Shown piece by piece: positions 26,362 through 35,377 of a DNA stretch of 64,000 nt. How positions within the stretch are numbered: the first letter of the stretch is position 1; every line of letters starts with the position of its first letter. The notes under the pieces were generated by a model. That model was given only the letters and a program-made list of their open reading frames with translations. It did not search any database and had not been told where the DNA came from. The position numbers were made by a program, and so were the translations under genes. The stretch lies in the NCBI RefSeq assembly GCF_021556395.1, contig NZ_JAKGCS010000025.1, positions 185,799 through 249,798 on the forward strand, written 5' to 3'. This DNA comes from Acuticoccus kalidii (lineage in GTDB: Bacteria > Pseudomonadota > Alphaproteobacteria > Rhizobiales > Amorphaceae).

Positions 26362-27316
26362 CGAGCGAGTCCTTGTTGACGACGAGCGCCGGGTCGATCC
26401 GTCCCGCGAAGAAGTCGATGATGTTCTGGACCGCGCCGACGGCCATGCGCTCCGCCGCGCCTTCGGTGACGCCGGCGATGTGCGGGGAGAGGATCACCTC
26501 GTCAAAGCGGGTGAGGGGGTGACCGTCGGGCAGCGGTTCGGCCTCGAAGACATCGAGCCCCGCCGCACCGACCTTGCCGGAGGCGAGCCCGTCGACGAGC
26601 GCCATCTCGTCGACGACACCGCCGCGCGCCGTGTTCACGATGACGACCCCGTCCCGCATCATCGCGATCTCCTCACGGCCGATGACGGCGCGATCGCCGC
26701 GCGGCACGCTGAGCGAGACGATATCGGCCCAGGCGAGACCCTCCGCGAGCGTCGCGACCGGGGCGACGGGGCCGTCCGGCCATCCCGCTTGCGCGAGGAA
26801 GGGGTCGAAGGCGCGGATCGTCATGTCGAAGCCGCTCGCCATTCGCGCCACATGGCGGCCGATCCGGCCATAGCCGACGAGGAGGAGATTGCGCCCCTTC
26901 ACGTCCGCCGCTTCGAGCGTCTGGCGCCAATCCCAGGGGCCGCGACGCACTGCGCCATCGGCGCGCAAAGCGCGCTTTGCGGCGGCGAGCATCAGCATCA
27001 TCGCGTGCTCGGCGACCGAGGTGGAATTGACGTCGCCGCAGATCGCGAGCGCGATGCCGCGCGCATTGAGGGCGGCGACGTCGACCGCGTCGTAACCGAC
27101 GCCGTGACGGGAGACGAGCTTCAACCGCTCCGCCATCGCCACCGTCGCCGCGCTGAGCGGCTGGGTGCGGATGAGAAGGGCGTCCGCCTCGCCGATGAAG
27201 GGGGCGTAGCTCGCCTCGGAAATCTCCTCGACATAGCGGGCGGTGAGGCCCGCCGCGCCATCGAGAAGAGCGCGCCCTGTGGGATGGAGTTTGCCAGCCA
27301 CCAGGACGTGCGCCAT
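26342..27316 (-). CDS. D-2-hydroxyacid dehydrogenase (3-phosphoglycerate dehydrogenase-like)
   Basis: 324 aa. NAD loop VGYGRIGRHVARMA, catalytic Arg in NTARGGVVDEMAL, Glu in FEAEPLPDGHPL and His in LSPHIAGVT give the full catalytic set of D-isomer 2-hydroxyacid dehydrogenases. It lacks the ACT domain of long SerA forms. Its ATG overlaps the stop of the aldolase gene by one base (TGATG). The pairing with an HpcH/HpaI aldolase suggests reduction of a 2-oxo acid or oxidation of a 2-hydroxy acid from the aldol reaction. Confidence 0.9.
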   Translation of the reverse strand: MAHVLVAGKLHPTGRALLDGAAGLTARYVEEISEASYAPFIGEADALLIRTQPLSAATVAMAERLKLVSRHGVGYDAVDVAALNARGIALAICGDVNSTSVAEHAMMLMLAAAKRALRADGAVRRGPWDWRQTLEAADVKGRNLLLVGYGRIGRHVARMASGFDMTIRAFDPFLAQAGWPDGPVAPVATLAEGLAWADIVSLSVPRGDRAVIGREEIAMMRDGVVIVNTARGGVVDEMALVDGLASGKVGAAGLDVFEAEPLPDGHPLTRFDEVILSPHIAGVTEGAAERMAVGAVQNIIDFFAGRIDPALVVNKDSLDARAQA

Positions 27317-28134
27317 CAGTAGGCTCCGGTGCCGGTCGCTGCGGCCGTCTCGGCCGGCGCGTCGGTGAGTTCGCGAAAGCGCGCGACGCTCGCGGCGGCG
27401 GCGGCGGCGAGAAGACGCGCATCGCCCGACACCGTCGTCATGTCGAAACCCCAGCCGATCGCGCGGGCGGCATAGTCGGCGGCGCCGCAGTGGAGCGCGG
27501 CCTTGATGCCGGCCTTGTGCGCGGCGGCGACGATCGTCTGCAGCACCTCGATCATCTCCGGCTCCTCCCGGTCGAAGGCGGGCGGAAACCGGCCGCCATA
27601 GAGGGAGAAGGTGAGGTCGGCCGGACCGACATAGATGCCGTTGAGGCCCGGCGTCGCGGCGATCGCGTCGAGGTTCGCCATCGCCTCGGCGGTTTCGACC
27701 ATGGCGAAGGCGAGCACTTCCTCGTTGGCCTCGTAGGGGATGTTGGCCCCTTGGGTGAAGTTCGCGCGGGTCGGACCGAAGCTGCGCTCGCCCATCGGCG
27801 GATAGCGCATCGCCTTGACGAAGCGGGCGGCCTCTTCGGGCGTGTTCACCATCGGGCAAATCACGCCATAGGCGCCGGCATCGAGCACCTTCATGATGAT
27901 GCCGGCCTCGTTCCAGGGAACCCGCGCCATCGGGACGACGCCGGAGGCGCGCATCGCCTGGAACATCGGCAGCATCGCCGAATAATCGAGTGCGCCGTGC
28001 TGGATGTCGATCGAGACCGCGTCATAGCCTTGCGCGGCCATGATCTCGGCGGTGAAGGGGTTGCCGATCGACAGCCAGCCATTGAGAACGGGCCGGCCGG
28101 CGGCCCAGATCTCCTTGAGTGCGTTCTTCTTCAT
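27316..28134 (-). CDS. HpcH/HpaI-family class II aldolase
   Basis: 272 aa TIM-barrel aldolase that cleaves 2-keto-4-hydroxy acids to pyruvate or a related donor plus an aldehyde. Recognisable parts are VSIDIQHGALDYS, the VETAEAMANLD segment with a metal-ligand Glu, and YVGPADLTFSLYG with a metal-ligand Asp. GAGGGAGC precedes the ATG. It lies between the aldehyde dehydrogenase and hydroxyacid dehydrogenase genes. An aldolase plus an aldehyde dehydrogenase would convert a keto-hydroxy acid to pyruvate and an acid, which could replace the usual late steps of inositol breakdown. Confidence 0.9.
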   Translation of the reverse strand: MKKNALKEIWAAGRPVLNGWLSIGNPFTAEIMAAQGYDAVSIDIQHGALDYSAMLPMFQAMRASGVVPMARVPWNEAGIIMKVLDAGAYGVICPMVNTPEEAARFVKAMRYPPMGERSFGPTRANFTQGANIPYEANEEVLAFAMVETAEAMANLDAIAATPGLNGIYVGPADLTFSLYGGRFPPAFDREEPEMIEVLQTIVAAAHKAGIKAALHCGAADYAARAIGWGFDMTTVSGDARLLAAAAAASVARFRELTDAPAETAAATGTGAY

Positions 28135-28143
28135 GTCGCTCCC

Positions 28144-29580
28144 TCAGAACACGAGCTGGGCGAGCTTGGTGTCGAGATAGTCGGCGATCCCCTCGGCGCC
28201 TCCCTCGCGGCCCATGCCAGAATATTTCGTGCCTCCGAACGGCGCCTCGGAGGCGGCCAAAGCGGGGCTGTTGATGCCGACCATCCCGGCCTTGAGATCG
28301 GCGACGGTGCGGCGGGCGCGCGCCGCATTGGTCGTGAAGGCGTAGGCGGCGAGGCCCATATGGGTGGCGTTCGCGCGGGCGATCACCTCATCGTCGCCGC
28401 CAAAGCGGGTGATGGGGGCGACCGGGCCGAAATTCTCCTCGGCGAAGACGCGCATGTCGTCGGCGACGTCGGTAAGGACGGTCGGTTGGTGGAAGAAACC
28501 GGCGTTGAACTGGCTCGGCCGTTTGCCGCCGGTCGCGACCGTTGCCCCGCTCGCGACCGCGTCGGCGATGACGCTCTCGATCTCGGCGAGGCGATTGCCG
28601 TTGATGAGGGGTCCCATCGCGGTCGCCTCGTCGAGCCCGTCGCCGAGCGTCAGGGCCTCGGCGCGGGCGACGAAGCCGTCGACGAAGCGGTCATGGACGG
28701 ATTCGTGCACGAAAAAGCGGTCGGGACTGACGCAGACCTGGCCGCAATTGGCGAATTTCGTCGGCACGATGATATCGAGCGTCCTCTCGATGTCGGCGTC
28801 GTCATAGACGATGCAGGGCGCGTTCCCGCCGAGCTCCATCGACACCTTCTTCACCGTGTCGGCGGCGTCCCTCAGCATCTGCTGGCCGACGCGGGTGGAG
28901 CCCGTCAGCGAGACCTTGCGCACCTCGGGCGCGGCCATGATCGGGCCATAGGTGTTGGCGGTGGAACCGGTGAGGAGGCCGACCGCGCCATCCGGCAGGC
29001 CGCCCGCGCGCATGCAGTCGACGAGCACCATCGCCGTGCCCGGTGTCTGGCTCGACGGCCGGATGATGACGGAGCAGCCTGCCGCGAGCGCCGGCGCCGC
29101 CTTGCGGGCGGGAAGGGCGGCGGGGAAATTCCATGCGGTGAAGGCCGCCGCGATCCCGACCGGCTCGTGATGCACCTCGAAACGCCCGCCCGGAACGCGG
29201 CTTTCGATGATCCGGCCATAGATCCGCCGGGCCTCCTCCGCGTACCAGCGGAACTGGTCGCAGGCGAGGCCCCATTCGCGCAGCGACTGGGCGAGCGGCT
29301 TGCCCGTCTCGCGCGAGATCATCCGCACCGCCTCGTCCTTGCGCGACAGCATCTCGTCGGCGATCCGGTGGAGGGCGTCGGCGCGCTCGAACGCGCCGGT
29401 CGCGCGCCAGGCTTCGAGGCCGGCGCCGGCGGCTTCGATCGCCGCTTCGGTGTCGGCGACCGTGGCGGCGGCGGCGGCGCCCAGCGCGGTCTCGCTGACG
29501 GGGCTGACGACATCCATGGTCGCGCCACCCTCGGCGGGGCGCCATGCGCCCGAGATGAAAAGTCCGAACGTGCCATACAT
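28144..29580 (-). CDS. NAD(P)-dependent aldehyde dehydrogenase (succinate-semialdehyde type)
   Basis: 478 aa, full ALDH length. Catalytic Glu249 (MELGGNAP) and Cys283 (FANCGQVCVSP) are present, as is the C-terminal PFGGTKYSGMGREGG motif. The cofactor-region KPSE motif reads RPSSQTP here, so the usual Lys is Arg and the Glu is Ser, a change worth noting for cofactor choice. It begins 4 nt after the iolG stop. It is closer to GabD-type enzymes than to the CoA-acylating IolA/MmsA, so it probably makes a free acid. Confidence 0.9.
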   Translation of the reverse strand: MYGTFGLFISGAWRPAEGGATMDVVSPVSETALGAAAAATVADTEAAIEAAGAGLEAWRATGAFERADALHRIADEMLSRKDEAVRMISRETGKPLAQSLREWGLACDQFRWYAEEARRIYGRIIESRVPGGRFEVHHEPVGIAAAFTAWNFPAALPARKAAPALAAGCSVIIRPSSQTPGTAMVLVDCMRAGGLPDGAVGLLTGSTANTYGPIMAAPEVRKVSLTGSTRVGQQMLRDAADTVKKVSMELGGNAPCIVYDDADIERTLDIIVPTKFANCGQVCVSPDRFFVHESVHDRFVDGFVARAEALTLGDGLDEATAMGPLINGNRLAEIESVIADAVASGATVATGGKRPSQFNAGFFHQPTVLTDVADDMRVFAEENFGPVAPITRFGGDDEVIARANATHMGLAAYAFTTNAARARRTVADLKAGMVGINSPALAASEAPFGGTKYSGMGREGGAEGIADYLDTKLAQLVF

Positions 29581-29584
29581 CGGA

Positions 29585-30592
29585 TCAGCCCAATTCTGCG
29601 AGTTTCACGATCCGCCCTTCGCGGGCCGACAAGGTGGCGGCCTCGGCGAGGCGCTGAGCCTGCCGGCCGTCCTCGAAGGTGACCGCCGGGGCGGCCTTTC
29701 CCTCGACCGCGTCGGCGAAGGCGGCGATTTCGGTGTTGAACGCCTCGGTGTAGCGCTCGATGAAGAAGTCGAGGAGCGGGGCGGCCTTTTCGGTGAAGCC
29801 CTCACCCCACGCCGTCATCGCGTTGGGGCGGCAATTGTTGGAGGCGACCATTCCGGCCGATCCGAACGCCTCGACCCGCTGGTCGTAGCCGTAGACCGCG
29901 CGGCGCGAGTTGTTGATGATCGCCTGCCGCCCGCCCGCGGTGCGCATCAGGACGGACACCGTGTCGATATCGTCGATCCGCTCCATCAGCGCCGGGTCGA
30001 CGAGGCGGGCGCCGAACGCCACCACCTCGCTCACCTCCTCGCCGAGAACGAAGCGCGCCATGTCGAAATCGTGGATCGTCATGTCGCGGAAGATGCCGCC
30101 GGAGACCGTCAGATACGCCTCGGAGGCAAGGCCCGGATCGCGCGAGGTGACGACCACCTGATGGAGCGTGCCGATCGTCCCGTCGCGCACCGCTTGCGCG
30201 ACGGCGGCATGGGTCGGATCGAAGCGCCGCACGAAGCCGAGAAAGATCGGAATATCGGTGCCCGCGATCGCCTTCGCACAATCCTCGACGCGGGAAAGGC
30301 TGAGGTCGATCGGCTTCTCGCACAGGACCGGCTTCCGCGCCGCAACGCTCATCTTCAAAAGGTCGACATGGGTGTCGGTGGAGGAGGCGATCACCACCGC
30401 ATCCACCGCCGGATCCGCGAAGATCGCCTCCGGGCTCGCCGCGACCGGCACGCCGAGCGTCTCCGCCACCTTTTGCGCCGACGGCCCATGAACGTCGAAC
30501 ACGCTGGCGAGCGTGGTGCGCGGATGGCGCGCGATGTTTCGCGCATGCATCTGGCCGATGCGGCCACAGCCCAGAACGGCGACGGCGACCAT
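29585..30592 (-). CDS. iolG: Inositol 2-dehydrogenase
   Basis: 335 aa from the ATG at 30592. Rossmann loop VLGCGRIGQMHARN, the IolG-typical CEKPIDLSL with catalytic Lys, and SGGIFRDMTIHDFDMARF with the family Asp and His. The stretch NNSRRAVYGYDQRVEAFG is also typical of rhizobial IolG. It oxidises myo-inositol to scyllo-inosose with NAD. It is divergent from iolD across a 138-bp region carrying a perfect palindrome. The start is chosen over a longer upstream frame because GGGGGAAG lies just before this ATG and the longer frame runs through the operator. Confidence 0.88.
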   Translation of the reverse strand: MVAVAVLGCGRIGQMHARNIARHPRTTLASVFDVHGPSAQKVAETLGVPVAASPEAIFADPAVDAVVIASSTDTHVDLLKMSVAARKPVLCEKPIDLSLSRVEDCAKAIAGTDIPIFLGFVRRFDPTHAAVAQAVRDGTIGTLHQVVVTSRDPGLASEAYLTVSGGIFRDMTIHDFDMARFVLGEEVSEVVAFGARLVDPALMERIDDIDTVSVLMRTAGGRQAIINNSRRAVYGYDQRVEAFGSAGMVASNNCRPNAMTAWGEGFTEKAAPLLDFFIERYTEAFNTEIAAFADAVEGKAAPAVTFEDGRQAQRLAEAATLSAREGRIVKLAELG

Positions 30593-30618
30593 GAGCTTCC
30601 CCCCGGTTTCTTGTTGCT

Positions 30619-30634
30619 TGCAATGATCATTGCA
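30619..30634. promoter_or_regulatory. Perfect 16-bp palindrome between iolG and iolD
   Basis: TGCAATGATCATTGCA is identical to its own reverse complement. It lies 27 bp upstream of iolG and 97 bp upstream of iolD, so one repressor could block both directions. The arms and N6 spacing match the site at 24064-24079. The RpiR-type protein encoded at 34324 is the natural candidate to bind it. Confidence 0.75.
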
Positions 30635-30730
30635 GCATGTCAGAGTTGTCAATAAACATTTTGAGGGTAGCGTAAGACTACCCGAGGTTTTGCCGGTGGT
30701 GAACAACCACTCGGGGAGGAGGCCGCCGCG

Positions 30731-32602
30731 ATGCGTGAGGGAACGATCCGGCTGACGATGGCGCAGGCCCTCGTCCGCTATCTTTGCAATCAGTTCATCG
30801 AGATCGACGGCGAGCGTGTCCCGCTCTTTGCGGGCGTGTTCGGCATTTTCGGTCACGGCAACGTGACGTGCCTGTCCGAAGCGCTCGAAGCCGTGCAGGA
30901 TCGGTTGCCCACCTATCGGGGCCAGAACGAGCAGTCGATGGCGCTCGCGGGGATCGGTTTCGCGAAGGCCAAGCGCCGCCGCCAGATCATGATCGCGGCA
31001 AGCTCCATCGGCCCCGGCGCGACCAACATGGTGACCGCCGCGGGCGTTGCGATGGCGAACCGGCTGCCGATCCTCCTCCTGTCGGGGGACACCTTTGCGA
31101 ACCGGCTACCCGATCCCGTCCTCCAACAGGTCGAGCATTTTTCCGACCCGACCGTCACGGTGAACGACGCCTTCAAGGCGGTGACTCGCTATTGGGACCG
31201 GATCGTCCTGCCCGAGCAGATCCTGTCCTCGCTCCCGCACGCGATCGCGACGATGCTCGATCCCGCCGATTGCGGACCCGCCTTCATCGCCCTCGCACAG
31301 GATACGCAGGAAAAGGCGTTCGACTACCCGGCCGCCTTCTTCGAGCCGAAGGTCTGGGCCGTCCCGCGCCCGCGCCCCGACCGGGCGGCCGTCGCCGAAG
31401 CGGCGGAGATTTTGAAAAGGGCGAAGACGCCGATCATCATCGCGGGCGGCGGCGTGCGCTATTCGCTCGCCGAGGCGGCGGTGGCCGATTTCGCCAAGCG
31501 CCGCGGCATCCCGGTGGTCGAGACGATCGCCGGAAAGGGCACGCTCACCCATGCGAGCGACGTTCATGCCGGCCCGATCGGCATCATCGGCTCCACCTCC
31601 GCGAACCAGCTCGCGGAGGAGGCGGACGTCGTGCTCGCGATCGGCACACGGCTCCAGGACTTCACCACCGGATCGTGGACCGCCTTCGCCGCGGATGCGC
31701 GGTTCGTCTCGATCAACGCCGCCCGGTTCGACGCGGTGAAGCACCGCGCCCACGCCGTCGTCGGCGACGCGCTGGAGTGTGTCGGCGAGCTCGACGCCGC
31801 GCTCGGCGACTGGTCGCTCGGCGCCGATCGTCTGACGCACGCCAAGAGCCTTTTCGCCGCGTGGGACCGGCTCCTCGACGAGCACCAGGCGCCGACCAAC
31901 GCGCCGGTGCCGACCTACGCCCAGATCGTCGGCACGGTGAACCGCGCGGCGGGCCCGAACGATACGCTGATCACCGCGGCGGGCGGGCTTCCCGGCGAAG
32001 TCACGAAGGGGTGGCGGGTCAAGGCGCCGAACACGTTCGATTGCGAGTTCGGCTTCTCCTGTATGGGCTACGAGATCGCCGGCGGCTGGGGCAACGCGAT
32101 CGCTCAGGCGGGGCCGGGCGCGACGGGCGGGACACCGATCGTCATGGTCGGCGACGGCTCCTACATGATGATGAATTCCGACATCTATTCGGCGGTCCTC
32201 ACCGGCCACAAGATGATCGTCGTCGTCTGCGACAATGGCGGGTTCGCGGTCATCAATCGGCTACAGAATTTCAAGGGCGTTCCGAGCTTCAACAACCTCC
32301 TCGCCGATTGTCGGATCGCAACGCCGGAGGCGCCGCTTCACGTCGATTTCGTCAAGCACGCCGAGGCGATGGGCGCCAAGGGACGCGCGTGCGACAGCCT
32401 CGCCGATCTCGAACACGCGATCGAGTGGGCGCTCGGCAATGAGGGGGTAAGCGTCCTGTCGATCGCCTGCGACGCCTATGCGTGGGTGCCGGGCGATGCG
32501 GACTGGGATGTCGGCGTGCCGGAGGTGTCCGACCGGCAGGCGGTCAAGGATGCCTATGCATCGCAGCTCGCGATCCGCGCCAAGCAGCGCGTCGGGGTCT
32601 GA
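30731..32602 (+). CDS. iolD: 3D-(3,5/4)-trihydroxycyclohexane-1,2-dione hydrolase
   Basis: 623 aa thiamine-diphosphate enzyme. It begins with the IolD-type TIRLTMAQALVRYL, has the TPP-activating Glu67 (GQNEQSMALAG), the family segment AASSIGPGATNMVTAAGVAM, and the metal/TPP site GDGSY at 474-478 with Asn482. It opens the ring of the dione made by IolE to give 5-deoxy-glucuronate. GGAGGAGG lies just upstream of the ATG. It is the first gene of a three-gene rightward operon with iolE and an SDR. Confidence 0.93.
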   Translation: MREGTIRLTMAQALVRYLCNQFIEIDGERVPLFAGVFGIFGHGNVTCLSEALEAVQDRLPTYRGQNEQSMALAGIGFAKAKRRRQIMIAASSIGPGATNMVTAAGVAMANRLPILLLSGDTFANRLPDPVLQQVEHFSDPTVTVNDAFKAVTRYWDRIVLPEQILSSLPHAIATMLDPADCGPAFIALAQDTQEKAFDYPAAFFEPKVWAVPRPRPDRAAVAEAAEILKRAKTPIIIAGGGVRYSLAEAAVADFAKRRGIPVVETIAGKGTLTHASDVHAGPIGIIGSTSANQLAEEADVVLAIGTRLQDFTTGSWTAFAADARFVSINAARFDAVKHRAHAVVGDALECVGELDAALGDWSLGADRLTHAKSLFAAWDRLLDEHQAPTNAPVPTYAQIVGTVNRAAGPNDTLITAAGGLPGEVTKGWRVKAPNTFDCEFGFSCMGYEIAGGWGNAIAQAGPGATGGTPIVMVGDGSYMMMNSDIYSAVLTGHKMIVVVCDNGGFAVINRLQNFKGVPSFNNLLADCRIATPEAPLHVDFVKHAEAMGAKGRACDSLADLEHAIEWALGNEGVSVLSIACDAYAWVPGDADWDVGVPEVSDRQAVKDAYASQLAIRAKQRVGV

Positions 32603-32606
32603 TCCG

Positions 32607-33521
32607 ATGGCGACGGCGAAGCTCGGTATCGCGCCGATCGCGTGGTGGAATGACGACCTCGAGGACCTTTCCGACGACGTCTCGCTCGACGAGTGTCTGC
32701 GGCAGGCCGCGGAGGCGGGCTTTACCGGCATGGAGACCGGCCGGCGCTTCCCGATGGACATGGACGAGCTCGGGCCGGTCCTCGCCCGTCACGGCATTTC
32801 CGTCTGTGGCGGCTGGTTCTCCGGTCTCCTCCTCGACGGGGAGATCGAGCGGGAGAAGGAGCGCATCGCCACCCAGCTCGCCTTCTTCAAGGCGGCCGGC
32901 GCGCCGGTGATCGTCTATGGAGAGACGGCGCGGTCGATCCAGGGCGACCGCGGCGCCCCGCTCGCGACCAAGCCCACGCTGACCGAAGCGGAGATCGCCA
33001 TTTATGGCCGCAAGATCTCCGATTTCGCCGACTGGTGTGCGGGCGAGGGGATGGAGCTGTCCTATCATCACCACATGGCCGCGGTGATCGAGACGGAAGC
33101 CGAGCTCGACCTTTTGATGAAGCACTCCTCCGTGCCGCTCCTCTTCGATGCCGGCCACATGGCCTTCGCCGGCGGCGACGTGATGCGGGTCATCGAAAAC
33201 CATCATCGGCGCATCAATCACGTTCACACCAAGGACGTGAGGGCCGAGATCGTGGTCGGTCTCGATCGGCGCCGAGAGAGCTTTCTGGACGCCATCGTGA
33301 AGGGCGCCTTTACCGTCCCCGGCGACGGCTCGCTCGACTTCGAGGCGATCGTGAAGGCGCTGAAGGCGGCCGGCTATGAAGGCTGGTTCGTGGTCGAGGC
33401 CGAACAGGATCCGAAGGTCAGCCCGCCGCTCGAGATGGCGAAAATCGGTCACGCGGAGCTCGTGCGCGTCATGAACGCCGCCGGCTACACGGTGGCCTCT
33501 GCGCAAAGAGGGATGACATGA
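32607..33521 (+). CDS. iolE: Inosose dehydratase
   Basis: 304 aa, a TIM-barrel sugar-phosphate-isomerase-like enzyme. LGIAPIAWWNDDLEDL at the N-terminus, GFTGMETGRRFP and the metal site region YHHHMAAVIETEAELD are typical of IolE. It dehydrates scyllo-inosose to trihydroxycyclohexane-dione, the substrate of IolD. The ATG is 4 nt after the iolD stop; the longer open frame upstream overlaps iolD and is not used. It overlaps the SDR gene by 4 nt (ATGA). Confidence 0.93.
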   Translation: MATAKLGIAPIAWWNDDLEDLSDDVSLDECLRQAAEAGFTGMETGRRFPMDMDELGPVLARHGISVCGGWFSGLLLDGEIEREKERIATQLAFFKAAGAPVIVYGETARSIQGDRGAPLATKPTLTEAEIAIYGRKISDFADWCAGEGMELSYHHHMAAVIETEAELDLLMKHSSVPLLFDAGHMAFAGGDVMRVIENHHRRINHVHTKDVRAEIVVGLDRRRESFLDAIVKGAFTVPGDGSLDFEAIVKALKAAGYEGWFVVEAEQDPKVSPPLEMAKIGHAELVRVMNAAGYTVASAQRGMT

Positions 33522-34327
33522 ACCGACTGGATGGAAAGATCGCGGTCGTCACCGGCGGCACGCAAGGGCTCGGGGCGGCGATCGCGCGGCAGTTCGCGGC
33601 GGCGGGCGCCGAAGGCATCGTGATCTGTGGGCGCAACGCCGACAAGGGGAAGGCGGTCGCCTCGAGCATCACCGGCGCGCGAACCGAGTTCGTCGCCGCC
33701 GACCTTGCCGAGACCGACGCCGCCTTCAAGGTCGTCGAGGCGGCCGACAAGGCGTTCGGCCGGATCGACATTCTCGTCAACGCGGCCGGGCTCACCGACC
33801 GGGGCAATTTGATCGACACGACGCCGGAGCTCTTCGACCGCATGTTCGCGGTCAACACGCGCGCGCCGTTCTTCCTGATGCAGGGGGCGGTGAAGGTGAT
33901 GATCCGCGAGGGGGTCGAGGGCGCGATCGTCAATATCGGCTCGGCCTCCGCGCTCGCCGGACAGCCCTTCATCGCGCCGTATTGCGCCTCGAAGGGGGCA
34001 CTCGCGACGGTGACGCGCAATTCCGCCTATGCGCTGTTGCGCAACCGCATCCGCGTCAACCAGCTCAATATCGGCTGGATGGCGTCGGACGGGGAGGACC
34101 GGATCCAGCGCGAGTATCACGGGGCGGACGCCGACTGGCTCGCAAAGGCCGGCGCCGAGCAGCCCTTCGGCCGCCTCATCGCGCCGGAAGAGGTCGCGAA
34201 GGCGGTGGCCTATCTCGCCTCGGAGGATGCCGGGATGATGACCGGCGCCGTGATCCACTATGACCAGTCGGTCTGGGGCGGCTACTCGTTCGCCCCGCCG
34301 ACGCCGACCCAGCCGATGCACCTTTAG
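33518..34327 (+). CDS. SDR-family oxidoreductase of the iol operon
   Basis: 269-aa classical SDR: TGGTQGLG (12-19), NAAG (88-91), Ser142 in NIGSASALAG, Tyr155 and Lys159 (APYCASKGA). It is coupled to iolE by a 4-nt overlap. SDRs of this kind in rhizobial iol clusters are usually uncharacterised; it may act on an inosose isomer or a downstream keto acid. The tail (SVWGGYSFAPPTPTQ) is Pro-rich. It converges on the regulator gene, overlapping its 3' end by 4 nt. Confidence 0.9.
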   Translation: MNRLDGKIAVVTGGTQGLGAAIARQFAAAGAEGIVICGRNADKGKAVASSITGARTEFVAADLAETDAAFKVVEAADKAFGRIDILVNAAGLTDRGNLIDTTPELFDRMFAVNTRAPFFLMQGAVKVMIREGVEGAIVNIGSASALAGQPFIAPYCASKGALATVTRNSAYALLRNRIRVNQLNIGWMASDGEDRIQREYHGADADWLAKAGAEQPFGRLIAPEEVAKAVAYLASEDAGMMTGAVIHYDQSVWGGYSFAPPTPTQPMHL

Positions 34328-35211
34328 GGCGACGTCACCGTCGGGATCCGCGGCGTGTCGCCGTCCTGAAGGCGGGCGGCGAGCGCCACGGTCAGCGCCT
34401 GGGCAAGGCACATCGGCGCGGCCAGAGAGCGGGCGAAGGTGTATTCGTGCTCCGGCACGCAGAACAGCACGTTGGCATCGCGCGCGAGCGGGGAGAGGGT
34501 GGAATCGGTGATCGCCAGCACCGGCACGCCCCGCTGGGCGCTTTCCTCCACGATATTGACCACCTCCTGCGCGTAGAAGCGGAAGGACACGGCGAACACG
34601 AGGTCGTTGGGGCCGGCAAGGCGGGCCCGATGCGTCGCGAGGCCGCCGCTCTCGTCGAGCAGCACCGAGGGTTTGGCGAGCATGGTGAGGACATAGCGCA
34701 GGAGCACGAGGACCGGCGCGGAGCGAAGCTGGCCGACGAGATAGATCGTCTCCGCGCGCTTCATCATCTCCGCCGCCTCGTCGATCTGCGTGTCGGTGAC
34801 GTCCGAGAGGAGACCGCGCAGGGATTCGACATCGCGCACGATGAGGTCGGCGAGGAAGCCCGCCGGACGCTTCTCCTTGGAGCCGATCAACTCGTGCTCG
34901 AGCGCCTTGATGCGCGCTTCGAAGCCGGGCGCAGCCGTCGACAGGCGCTTTTGAAAGACAGTCTGAAGATCCTTGAAGCCGGAATAGCCGAGCGACTGGC
35001 CGAAACGCACAAAGCTCGACGGATGGATCTCGCAGCGCGAGGCGATGGTGTTGACCGAAAGCACCGCGACGTCGTTCGGATTTTGCGTCAGATATTCCGA
35101 GATTCGCCGGTGCGTCTTGCTCATGGTGCTGTAACGCTCATGAATGACGCGTATCAGGGCCTCATAGTCCCTCGGTGCCGACCCTTTTTTCACAACCGCC
35201 TCGTTTGCCAC
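34324..35211 (-). CDS. RpiR/MurR-family transcriptional regulator
   Basis: 295 aa. The N-terminal helix-turn-helix (about residues 45-85) includes VLSVNTIASRCEIHPSSFVR. The C-terminal SIS domain (about 140-270) has ETIYLVGQLRSAPVLVLLRY and likely binds a phosphosugar or cyclitol intermediate. The start is GTG at 35211. RpiR proteins called IolR repress iol genes in rhizobia, and this one lies at the end of the iol cluster, so it is the probable repressor acting at the TGCAA-N6-TTGCA sites. A degenerate site lies in its own promoter at 35280-35295. Confidence 0.88.
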   Translation of the reverse strand: MANEAVVKKGSAPRDYEALIRVIHERYSTMSKTHRRISEYLTQNPNDVAVLSVNTIASRCEIHPSSFVRFGQSLGYSGFKDLQTVFQKRLSTAAPGFEARIKALEHELIGSKEKRPAGFLADLIVRDVESLRGLLSDVTDTQIDEAAEMMKRAETIYLVGQLRSAPVLVLLRYVLTMLAKPSVLLDESGGLATHRARLAGPNDLVFAVSFRFYAQEVVNIVEESAQRGVPVLAITDSTLSPLARDANVLFCVPEHEYTFARSLAAPMCLAQALTVALAARLQDGDTPRIPTVTSP

Positions 35212-35279
35212 GTCCGGCGCGCGACGGCGGGCGTCGCCATCGCGCGCAATCGATGGGCTCCAATCGATCGCGGAACCCC

Positions 35280-35295
35280 GGCACTGATAATTGCA
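35280..35295. promoter_or_regulatory. Degenerate candidate RpiR operator upstream of the regulator gene
   Basis: GGCAC-TGATAA-TTGCA keeps one perfect half (TTGCA) and three of five bases of the other (GCA) relative to TGCAA-N6-TTGCA. It lies about 69-84 bp upstream of the regulator's GTG start. With only half of the motif intact, it is a weak, possibly autoregulatory site. Confidence 0.35.
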
Positions 35296-35377
35296 GAAAC
35301 GAGCGCCTTTACAATAATTATTCCGCCATGATCCCGCGGATCGGCGCGACGATCGAGGTCGGCCGAGGCGTGCGGGT

